A stretch of 64,000 bases of DNA, from assembly GCF_017591425.1 (NCBI RefSeq), contig NW_024464918.1, positions 21,852,001-21,916,000 on the forward strand, given 5' to 3'. Position 1 is the stretch's first letter; each line of letters starts with the position of its first letter. The DNA comes from Ochotona curzoniae (Eukaryota > Chordata > Mammalia > Lagomorpha > Ochotonidae). Shown here piece after piece: positions 48,307 to 59,500 of the stretch. The notes beneath the pieces are model-generated. The model worked only from the letters and a program-made list of their open reading frames with translations. It ran no database searches and was not told the origin of the DNA. The position numbers were made by a program, and so were the translations under genes.

Positions 48307-50647
48307 ATGCCTTTCTTCTCACCATGGATCACAGCAGTTTTCATCATTTCCTTGACATTCCCTTTTCATTCTGGTGAGTAAATGTTCCAGCTCTCGGTAA
48401 AGCATTAGGAAATGTAGCAAGCCCTTGTTTGAATTAATGATTGGCCAAGATTGCCTTTAGGGGTTTGCACACTGTCAGCTGGTGAAATAAGACAGGACAT
48501 GTTTCAAATGTCTTTTTCAAATTGTAGCTGTGGATCACCTTTCTTTTATTGCCTACTTTAGAGCTAAAGAAGTATTTACTGGGCAGTAGACCTTGGATTC
48601 TTATTCTTCTGGAATGAGATACTTGTTTACCATTTTTGCCCTTATGTTAAATCTCATGAGGGTTAATGCCAAGTGTATACAATCATGACTCCTTTATAAC
48701 TGCCATTCCTTGGAAATCTAGTATGTAGCTTTGTCTTCTAGTTCAAGACCTCATATAAGAAGAGGAATCCTTGATCTTTTGACAAATTATCTTTCGTAAA
48801 GTCCCATTATACTCATAAATTTCAGAGTAAAGTAATTGTGAGGAATCCAATAGACTATTTAAATTACAGTTGGATACTAATGAGTCAAGAGCTAATTAAT
48901 GTCTACATATTACATGTGAGGGCATATTACAGGACTAGGCTGTCTTGTTTTTAAAATAGGAACATTATAGCGTCTATATTGTCATTGGAAAGCCACTACA
49001 GAAGAATTCATTGGAATCTTAAATAATATAGAAAAGTCTTTTTCATGGGTAGTGTGACTTTTTGAATTACAGAATATTCCTAGATATAAAGTCATTTTGT
49101 GTACTCAACATTTTAGTACTACCAGCACTCATTTGAATACTTGGTTGCCGTTAGTATCAGTGAGCAATTTGTTAGCCTTCCTCTACTAAGAAATGTGATG
49201 ATTTGCAATATAGAATATGATTCTGTTTCATTTTTTCTTATTCTTAATTCTTTTTCTATGTTTTGTTTCCAGAAACTTCTTTTGAATCAGCCGCTCGCCG
49301 ACCTGTAAGTTAACACCAGTCTCAAGCAGGTGCAGGGTCCCAAGGCATTGGGCTGTCCTCTGGTGCCTTCCAAGGCTTTAAGCAGAAAGCTAGATGGGAA
49401 GCGGGGTTGCCAGGATTAGAACCAGCACCTTTATGGTACCTCAGCACTTGCAAGGCAAGGACTTCAGCCACTAGGCTACTGCACCAGGCCCAAGAGTACC
49501 TGCATTTTTAAAGATAAACTTAGAAACCAAATTTATCTATTCCTTTTCTATTTCTTGAATTTTGTATGAGAATGAACAAAAATTTTATTTAAAACTTCCT
49601 TATCTGATAAATTCAATGATTTTTTTATGTTCAATAGCCAAGGTGTGATATGACTGCATATGCTGCTTGCTCTGAAGAACATGATCCTGTCTGTGCAAGC
49701 AATGGCAGGACTTACGGCAATTCTTGCAAGTACTGTCATGCACTCAAGTAAGAATAACAGTTCAAATAGCAACTCTTCAGCAGAAATGGAGAGACTACCA
49801 CAAAATGATAGCAAAAACGATGTTTCTGATGACCTAGTAGAAGCATAGAGAAGATAACTATAGTTTCTATATGCATAGAAACCACAAGAACACACTTTGA
49901 CCTCTCCCTGGAGCTCGGTGTCTAAAAGCCGTTTTGTTACAAGTTTTGTGTTTGGCCTCTCAGTGTATCTGTGTTGTATAATACAGGTAAAACCATAAAC
50001 CTGTTCATTTCACTTAGTGTGACTGTTGCTAGTTACTGCTGACACACTGCTGGCTACAGCACTCAGAAATCCCTCACACAGGGCCTCATAGTACTAACAA
50101 GGACTCCTCCCACCTAAATGATGACAACCCTCAGTCCTTCTTACAAACACAGGATATTCTAGAACATTCCACCTTATCTCCCTCCCTATTTCCTTCACTC
50201 TGAGTTTGCTGCTAAGCGTTCTGCCAGCCTTCCTGTCTATCCCATGGTTGCTCTCACTCACAAATATTTCCCCCTACGAAGCCCTTGTATGTGTAATCTG
50301 CAAATTGGCTTCTCCCCTTGGAAATCTATTCACATAAACCCTAAATCTGTCCTCTTCTGTGTCTGAGCAAGTCCCAGGATGGAATCAGAACTGGGCTGGA
50401 GGAAGGGCTAGGTTGTGGCAGATGGAGAAGAGCCTTGTTCAAGCTGGAACTAAGTGGGACGGAGCTCCATGTGCCAGGGGAGAACAGATTCTCATAACTG
50501 TTCCGGGTTCAAAACCACTTTGAGAAATGTTTTATGCAGGATTCAGTGAATTTAAAATGTTCTTTGCATCATTTATTTTTCTTTTTTTTTCCTGTTCTTT
50601 ATAGACTTACTAATGCATTTTGGTATAAGCATTATGGCGAATGCTGA
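48307..50647 (+). CDS. SPINK paralog 6, secreted Kazal-type protease inhibitor (4 exons)
   Basis: Plus strand, exons 48307-48373, 49273-49304, 49638-49747 and 50605-50647, encoding 83 residues, the shortest paralog. The signal exon matches genes 3 and 4. The linker is two or more codons shorter than the others (ETSFESAARRP). The Kazal exon begins PRCDMTAYAACSEEHDPVC and ends SCKYCHALK. The terminal exon gives LTNAFWYKHYGEC with no tail and one residue fewer between Cys5 and Cys6. All six cysteines are present. P1 is Glu (CSEE), which is unsuited to trypsin-like enzymes and suggests either a Glu-specific target or loss of inhibition. A retrovirus lies upstream and a SINE fragment begins about 15 nt after the exon 2 donor. 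The poly(A) hexamer at the family position is altered (CATAAATA). Confidence 0.88.
49320..49491 (-). mobile_element. C-type SINE head fragment in gene 6 intron 2
   Basis: Only the tRNA-like half remains, with the head at the right (reverse of GGGCCTGGTGCAGTAGCC). It lies immediately after the exon 2 donor, and gene 6 intron 2 is only about 330 nt long compared with 700-950 nt in the paralogs. An accompanying deletion is likely. Confidence 0.85.
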
Positions 50648-51455
50648 AATCTGCCTCACCTACCCATGCCCGTGTTTTCTATTGCGACCCCATTTATGGT
50701 GGATTCTACTATCAACTAGAATATCCTTCATTAGTGTCTTATATTCCTCGACAATCAAGTGAACACGTGTGGTACCTAAAATGGGACACGGGACATTAAG
50801 GAAAATTCCAACACTAACAACTTGTAACTGAAGCACCTTTATTTTCAGTGTTCAATTTTTCAATGACAAGTTTTTAAACTAATGTCCCTGTTTTATACTT
50901 GACAGTAACACAGCATAATTTTTCATAAATACTTTAAATGCTGTTTTCAAGGTTTTACTATCTTTGATAAAATAGGTTATGATACATGAATATTCTTTGT
51001 GTCCATCATTAAATGTATTGAAAGATGGATTTCCAATACATTATTTGAGTTTTTGTTAAGAGTACAGGTACCTGGAGTCTTCTTGAGCCTGGTGCAGTGG
51101 AGTCTAGGAAGACTGAAATGCTGAATTCTGACATGCCCTACTGCTTAGTCTTAGAATACTATGGTCATAAGCATTGGGAATGTGAATAAATAAAATGTAG
51201 TGTACATACGTAATTAAATACCTGTAAGTTCTGTCCAAACGTACTGTAAGGTTTATGAGGCTCGGATGAAAACAGCATATTTTCCATTTTGTTATCAGAG
51301 ATGACGTCACAAAAGATCCTTTTCCAAAGAACAGTGAATAGTATTCCAGTACTCCTTGCTCATTCACGCACAGCATTTACAGTGCTTCCAAATCGTACTT
51401 CTTGGGTAATGCTGCAGTGAAAGTGACAGTGCAGATACCCCTTTGATAGACATAT
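50648..51455. other. Gene 6 3' flank and intergenic sequence
   Basis: The 3' flank is paralogous to the other genes for about 400 nt (for example the TTTCAATGACAAG context). No canonical AATAAA was found at the expected place. No other gene seen. Confidence 0.45.
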
Positions 51456-51458
51456 TTT

Positions 51459-51783
51459 TTAAAGATTTATTTATTTTTATTGCAAAGTCAGATGTACAGA
51501 GAGGAGCAGAGACAGAGAGAAATATCTTCCATCTGATGATTCATTGCCCAAGTGACCACAATGGCCACTGCTGCGCTGATCCAAAGCTGGGAGCCAGGAC
51601 TTCTTCCAGGTCTCCCACATGGATGCAGGATCCCAAGGCTTTGGGCCATCCTCGACTGCTTTCCCAGGCACAAGCAGGGAGCTGAATGGGATCAGGGCCA
51701 CCGGGATTAGAACCAGTGCCCATATGGGATCCTGGAATGTTCAAGGCAAGGACTTTAACTGCTAGACTATTGTGCTGGGCCCC
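51459..51783 (-). mobile_element. Full-length C-type SINE
   Basis: Tail at the left (TTTATTTATTTTTATTGCAA) and head at the right (reverse of GGGGCCCAGCACAATAGTCT). Low divergence. Confidence 0.92.
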
Positions 51784-52990
51784 GTTATCATTTTTAAAGA
51801 TGCTAATATATCTTGTTAAAATAGTGAAAGTAAATTTTATTGAACAAGATAATTTACTTATAAGGGTTAGAAGCAGAAAGTCTGTATGGCATGTAGCCTA
51901 TGGGTATAATCTACAAGATTTTGTTTTAATGGAGAAATATGTAAGGGTGTACATAATGTATTACAGAATGTATATGTATTGCCTGGTTAACGAGAAGAAT
52001 TAGAAAATCCCATATCTAGGTTTAGTGAAAATTTCTTTTGAATTTTAGTTATTCAGATAAACACATCAATGATCAATTTTGCTTCACACTGTAGATGAGG
52101 TATAGCTCTGTTCCTATTTTCATTGGAACATATTTTCTTCTCTAACTCTGACATTTTCTGGACATCCTCAGAAAGCCAACTTAAAGCTCTGCCTTTGGAT
52201 GGCACAACTACTACCTCTTTTATTTTCCATGACATGGATGTCACCTTCATTGAACCTTAGCAGGCCTCCTGAGCCTTGGCCTTCCATCTACCTTTCTTGT
52301 CTATAAGAACCTGTTAGAAATAAAGATACAGAAATAATACACTTGTGTTGGGTTTCATGATTCTGGCTATTCATGGAACCCTAGATCAGGCCTGCCTTCC
52401 TCAACAATGAGGTAAAGAGAAGGTGGAGAAGTGCTGCAAAACAAAGAGAATTCTTTTCAGTGGGAAGGTGAGTATATATAAACCAACTCTGAGTTCATTA
52501 CCTGCCTGTATCATCCAGTGAAAGTTGGTTATAATAGAAATGAGGGTGAAATGAAACACACATGTGCACTGAATTATATTTTATTATCTAATTTTGATTT
52601 TTGAATAGATTGTCATCAACAATAAATGAAGCTCTAAAAATGGAAAATAAATAGGAAGATATGGACTTGAGTGGCAACAGATGGGCATTTGTTCCAGCAC
52701 GTAGGACAGCACTTGAGATGCCCACACTCCATATTAGAATGCCTGGGTGTTAGTCCTGGCTCCACTTCTGATTCCAGGTTCCTGTTTATGTGTGCATGGG
52801 GTGGGAGGAAGTGAATTACGACTCAAGAACTTAGTTTTCTGCTACGCAAGTGGTAGATTCATATTGATTTCCTGGCTCCTGGCATCTAAGCCCTAGCTAC
52901 TATAGGCATACCTGGAGTAAACCAGAGAATGAAAATACCTTTTCTCTCTCTTTCTCAATTTCAAAGAAATTTTAAAAAATGTTCAGTGGT
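51784..52990. other. Intergenic, with an old SINE-like relic
   Basis: A diverged plus-oriented SINE-like element lies at about 52672-52980 (GCACGTAGGACAGCACTTGA; CTGGCTCCACTTCTGATTCC). A minus frame at 52250-52053 (65 codons) has no recognised homology. No gene called. Confidence 0.45.
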
Positions 52991-52991
52991 A

Positions 52992-53303
52992 GGGCCCAGC
53001 ATGGTAGCCTAGTGGTTGAAATCCTCATCTTGCATGCTCCAGGATCCCATATGGGCACCGGTTCTAATCCTGGCAGCCCTGCTTCCTATCCAGTTCCCTG
53101 CTTGTGGCCTGGGAAAGCAGTTGAGGATGGCCCTAGGCCTTGGGACCCTGCACCTGTGTGGGAGACCTGGAAAATGCTCCAAGCTGCTGGCTTTCCGGTC
53201 ATTGCAGTCACTTGGGGAGTGAATTAACAGACAGGAGATCTTCCTCTCTGTTTCTCCTCCTCTCTGTACATCTGACCTTCCAATAAAAATAAGATAAATC
53301 TCG
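52992..53303 (+). mobile_element. Full-length C-type SINE, plus orientation
   Basis: Head GGGCCCAGCATGGTAGCCTA and tail CCTTCCAATAAAAATAAGAT. It lies less than 80 bp beyond the poly(A) signal of the gene 7 Kazal gene. Confidence 0.93.
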
Positions 53304-53376
53304 ATATTCAAAAGGCCTGAGAAAATTGAGAATTAAAAAAAAAATCTCTGGAGTTGAAGGATTCTCTGGAACAAAT

Positions 53377-53382
53377 TTTATT
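53377..53382 (-). terminator. Poly(A) signal of gene 7
   Basis: AATAAA on the minus strand (context CTGAAATAAAATTTG), about 140 nt after the stop codon. Confidence 0.7.
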
Positions 53383-53522
53383 TCAGCGGAACAAATGAAA
53401 ATGATATTGCTCCATAAATCATGTCTGATTTAGGCTGACCTGACAAACACCCAGGGGCACCTGTTGTTTAAGGAGAGCTGCAAGAGGTTCTGAAGTTCAG
53501 GTAATTTCATTTGCATAAATCA

Positions 53523-56500
53523 TTAGCATTTCCCTTCATGGTTAAGATTCAGTTTTCCTTTACTCAACCTGAAAAAAACAGGAAAAGAAAAGAAGAAAGA
53601 AATTAAGGTCCACAATAAGGAAGACAATGTAATCATATAAAAGTCACGTAGGAAAGCAAACCTGTGTTCGTACGGCTGTCCGTGACTGCTTTGAGCATCC
53701 CTGGGCTCCACGCCAGTCCTTTCTCACCTCTGGACCAAGTGTCTTATTTACACTGAACTGATAACTAGGGTCATTTTGATCAGATGTATGACATAATGTT
53801 TGACCCTTTGTATTACTACCAGAGACACATCAAGATTTATTGATTTTAGTAGTCATGACTTCTATGTATTTAATAGATTCTACCATTGGTGTAATAGGAG
53901 AGGAGTTATTCCTACATTTTATTGTTGAATATTCAGAAATTCTGAAGCTGAAGGATCTCATCATCAGATTTACCCGTTTAAACTACCTATAATTATATTT
54001 CTTGTATAGAGAATATTAAAATCTGAAGGTTAGAATCATTTATTTTATATATATATCCTTTAGTATTGTTACATTGGCTTAAAATAAAACTTATTAGGCA
54101 GCAATAAAGAATCTATGGGCTTTGTAATACTATATCCTTCAATGTATTATACAGATTCATCGTGTAAGCATCAGGCTTAACGAAAGCAGAAATTTTTCAC
54201 TGAAAAGTAAATTTACTGTCACATAAATTCCTACATAAATCACATTCCTCTGGGAACGAACCAAGTTTACCATTCAAGACTTAGGTATCATTGTCGGTGT
54301 TCATTGCACAAGTCACAGCTGAAACGAACCACAGATATACAACAAAACATTGGACCTCCTATTCATCAAAAGAGTACTCCAAAGACAAATAGAGACTTCT
54401 TACCTCTTTGCCTCATTAAAAACACAGAGGTTACCATAGGTTTTTCCATCAGAACCGCAGACTGGTTTGTAGACAGATTGACATTTTGTGTTTCTACTTG
54501 GGTTTTTGCTGCTGCTACTGCCAGTCTGTAGTAAAGTAAAAAAAATAATTAGATAAGGATGGAAGAGTCCATTTAATTTAGATGTTCTAATAATACATTT
54601 TCATTGCTTATTTATTATTAACGAAACATACTTTATCAATAATTGTATCAATCTCTTATATTTAATCCACGCAATAGTGCTAATTAAAATACTGTATATG
54701 TGATTCAATTTTTTAGCTACACATAGAAGACAGGCTTGAGGTTATAGTGAATTAAATATCTCAGCTATGACACAAGCCCTGAAGTATTTTATACAAAATC
54801 CTATTTTTTTAAAGAAAGGTATTTTTGTTGTTGTTGTTTGTTTTTTATTGGAAAGCCAGATTTACAGAGAAAGGGAGACAGAAAGATCCTCCACTTGCTT
54901 GTTCACTCCCCAAGTGGCCGCACCAGCCAGAGCCAAGCCGATCTGAAGCCAGGAGATTCCTCCAAATCTCCCATGCAGGAGCAGGGTCCCAAGGCCCTGA
55001 CCATCTTCCTCTGCCGTCCCAGGCCACAAGTAGAGCAGCCGGGAAATGAACCAGCGCTCATATGAGATCCTGGTGCATGCAAGGTGAGGACTTTAGCCAC
55101 TAGGCTACAGTGCCAGGCCCAAAATTCTATTCTTAATGCAGATCAAACTTGTTCCACTTTAATTCTGGGGAAAAAAATTAGCCCCTCCTCTGAATGAAGA
55201 AACAATAGTGAGAGAAGTCATACTTGTAATTCAAAAGAACCTGATGTATATTTCCTTTAATTTGGGCTCCAGGAATACAGATTTGTAAATAAATGATGCT
55301 TTTTTCAAGATATTCTGATGTAGTCAAATAAATAGACATTAACTTACAAAGCAATACAGCATGCTGTATGGTGAATGAAACCATTAGTGTTAGAAATATA
55401 CTAATGAAAAATCAAAGATCTTCATAGGATATGGATAGTACCTGACAAAGAGTAACATAAAATGAAGCTGAATGGCTCATACGAGCCAAATATGAGAAAG
55501 TTAAACACCTTACGTGTAAGAGTTTGGATTTTATCTTCCAGGTAGTGCAAAACAACTGAAGAATTTTGAGCAGGGTATGAAGTATCAGATCAGATTTTCG
55601 TTTAGAAATATTACTTCAGCAGTTTGGAGATATGAGATTATAGTACTATTATAGTTCAGTAGTTTGTAGGCTCTAAATATGAATGACAGTTAAACCTGGC
55701 ATGGATATGATGCTTCTCCAAGTAGGTGGAGAGATAGAGAGTGTTTGGGTAGACATTTATAGGGAAGAATTGAGGGATGGATTAAAGGAGTACAGATGTC
55801 ACTATTTATGTTACACGTGAGACTAATTTTTTGCTGAGGTAATTGAGGAAAGACAGACTAATACTAACCTGAATCCCCTTTATGTTGCCTTTTAAAGAGT
55901 TGTCCACATTTTGTCTGTCTGCTTGACGGTGATAAGAGTTGGACATACTTTGTGGGCTTGATGACACTGGATTCCCTTGCTGGCTAGAGGTCCCTGGCTT
56001 CCCTACTTGTGGAACAGACCCAGAATTTCTTTGCTTATTTGAAATATCTGTGTTTCCTTTTTGGTTAGAGTCTGCTGAGTTTCTTCGCAAGAGCCATGCT
56101 TCTGACATGCCAGGCTGATTGAAAACTTGTGGCTTTCCATGTTGAGTAAAATGTCCTGGTTGCCCTGGCTCGTTAGAATACTCCAGGTGTCCTTGCTGAT
56201 TCACTGCCCCAGGTTTTCCTTGCGTGTAGCTAGCTCCTTGTTGATTGGGTTGATTAACTTCATTTTTTTTCTCTAGAATCAGTAGAGGTTCTCGATTTTC
56301 TTCTAGTTTTAAGACACTTGCTTTTGAAAGCCGAGTGGAAGACACTGGATAAAAGAGAACCACAAATGCAAAAATCAATTCAATTTCAAGAATTCAAGCA
56401 CTCACCACAATATAGAGTTTGTATTTAATGGCTCCTTGACTTTTTTTTTTTAACCAAGCATCAAGATTGAAAATTCTTGATAGCCTGAATATTTTAGTTC

Positions 56501-59500
56501 TTCATGTTTTCTTAACTTTCTAGAAGTCATACACTCACGTTAGCTTGCCCGTGTTTTAAATTGTAGATCTGAATTATTTGAATTGAGCCTTCATCCTGTA
56601 CCCAATTATTTTTCAAGATTTTCTAACCTGAACAATATATATATTATCAACTTTATTCACATCCCAGAAAACATTTCCAGTTTCCCAACCTCACTTCATG
56701 GTTGAATCATCATAATTTTCCAGACAGAACAGCTGGCAGCCATGATCCTACTTCGATCTTCTATGTACTTATATGCTTTCTGTAACTACCTACCTGCCTT
56801 TTTCATGCCCCAAAGGGCAAGGTGTCCCTTCTGCCTTAGAGCATGTTTGCTGTTTCAGTTTTAGGAACACCATCACTATGTAAGATTCTTGCACTAATCA
56901 TGTACCCTGTGACTACTTTTCTTCTTCCTTTCCTGATCAAATTACTCATGAGAACAGAAAAAAAAAAAAGCCTGTGACTATATTTTAAAACCTGCATATC
57001 ATGACCCATGAACGCTATTAGCTTTTTCAATTTAGCTTGGAAGCCCATCATTGCCTCATGAATAAATAAATGTTTTAGAATTTTTTCAGATTCTATAAAG
57101 CAATAAATAAAGTGGTTTTTCACCTGAGTTGCATTCTATTTAGTTTTACGTTTATTGTCTATTTGCTAGGTTTCTTTCGGCTTCTTTTTGTCTTTCCTTA
57201 TGCCTTATTTCTTCTAATGACTTCTTTTTTTTTTTAAGATTTATTTATTTTTATTGCAAAGTCAGATATACAGACAGGAGCAGAGACATAGAGAAAGACC
57301 TTCCATCCGATGATTCACTCCCGAAATGGCCGCAATGGCCAGAGCTGCACATATCTGAGCCAGAAACTTCTTCCAGGTCTCCCACACAGGTACAGGGTCC
57401 CAAAGCTTTGGGCCGTCCTCGACTGCTTTCCGAGGCCACAAGCAGGGAGCTAGATGGAAGGTGGAACAGCTGGGACTAGAACCTGCACCCATATGGGATC
57501 CCGGCGTGTTCAAGGTGAGGTCTATAGCCGCGAGGCCACTGCACCGGGCCCCTATCAACTTCTTAATACAGTTTTCTCAAAGCTTACATTTACTTCTTAC
57601 AGGTTTCCTTAATATATGTTTCCTATTTATATAATTTCTAAATCATTTTAATGCAGAAGATACATGTTTATATGTATGCTCTCACTTGCATTTGCAATTA
57701 CTCTGCCTTATGTTTCCCTGAGTAGATCTTGTACTTTCAAGCCAATGTAACTAACCTCAAATGCCTCATCAAGTTTTATACACTGAACCTGCAGCAGTAA
57801 ATGACTGTAGGTGGTTAAGCCCCAAGTACAGACACAGACGTTTAGCAGTGACAACCTTCTTTAATAAACTGTGGTTCTGGGTAAAGTCTAAGGGTGTAAT
57901 CTAGCCATTCATTCAATTTAATAAGATCCGTATTAAGAAGTGAGTGTTTAGCCTTGCAGATAAAATGTTGAATAATCTGTTCAAATCTCATGTCTGAGAA
58001 CCTGGGCTTCGTAACCAGCTCTGACTCCTAACTCCAGCTCCCTGCTCGTGCACAATCATTGGAAACAGCTGTGGCGATGCAAGTAATTGAAGTGGTGCCA
58101 GGTGGGAGACCTGGAGTAAGTACTCAGCATGGATTTAAGGAGGCTGGACGGGAGAGCGTGTTGAGAGTGAATCCCGGGGTGCTCGGTCTGTCTCTGAAAT
58201 ACATATTTTAGAGAGATTGTGCGATAATTTTAGTTAGAGATACAACTAACTAAGACACCTCTGCCATCTGAGAAGTCTGGGGGTGGATTTAAACGTGTAA
58301 GTACAATGTATAATAATGTAATAAGTTGTATAATGTGAGGACGCTAGACAGTAAAGCATATGTCAGAGAATGTGACGCACTTTCTCTGAGAAGATGTGAC
58401 AGATAAAAATATGGGTAAAAATCAGAAAGATAGTTGAAAAAGCAAAATTATTTAAACAGATAAATATATGCAGGATCTCTCAGCTCTAGGAATGAAATGC
58501 TACCGACTAACAGTCATTAACACCGACTGGAAAACAGATGCAGATGAAAAGGGAGAAATATGAGTTGACTGAGCTATTAATTATTAAATATTTTAAATTT
58601 TCTAATAGGTGACACAGCAAAGGGAGACAAACTCAGAAGACGCAAAACGTAAGTAGTTTAAAGTATGTTTTCCTTCCTTTTCTGTCTCAACTCATTTGTC
58701 TACTGAGAGCACAATTACATTACGTTTACTGGGGTTTTGGTGAATTATACCATAGGTATATGTATATATACACTGATATATGAATATTTTTCTTGCAATT
58801 AATAGCATACTTTTAATACTTACATCGTTTTCGTCATTGACAATCCTGTGAAGGTTTTGATTTGCCAATAAGTTCTTTCATTTCATTCCTCAACAGCTGC
58901 ATGCTGTTCCCAATTACAGGTTTAGCATAATTTATTTGCTAGCCGTCTAGCAATAAGAAGCTTCTTTATTTTTCTCATTCGATATTATAACTAATGATGC
59001 AGTGAAAATACTAATACTGAACTATTTAATGCATGAATAAAATTACAGAATAGAAAGGGTTCCAATTTGGAGATTAAGATATTGCTTTAGAGCTTGACTA
59101 TATTTTACATCAAAATGTGAAAAATAATTCTGTAGTTTCTTTCTTGGTTTGCATGGTTTTATATATTCTTCTTTCGGCTTTACAAACTCTACTACATGCT
59201 CGTCATTGCTTTTCTGTTAATTCTCTTCTTTTTATCTGCTTTCTTTTCTTTACCACCTACCCAGGCAGTCATATATAGAGTACCAACCATCATAGAACTA
59301 TGTACTAGGAAGAGATATTTAACTGTTTGGGTTTATTTTCTACTAAAGTGTGTTTGTGTGTTCATATAGTGTGTATACATGCATATGTGTTTCTGTTTTG
59401 TTCTTTAGTTTTCTTTTCATTTTTTAATTCTGTTACAACAACACCTCTATGGCATCTGTATATAACGTTTAATTTTTAATACTAGCACAAGATTGATATT

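Noticed and set aside
5631..50647. The possibility that the six copies are pseudogenes
   Set aside because: Every exon border has GT/AG, all phases match, there are no frameshifts or early stops, and all six Kazal cysteines are kept in each gene.
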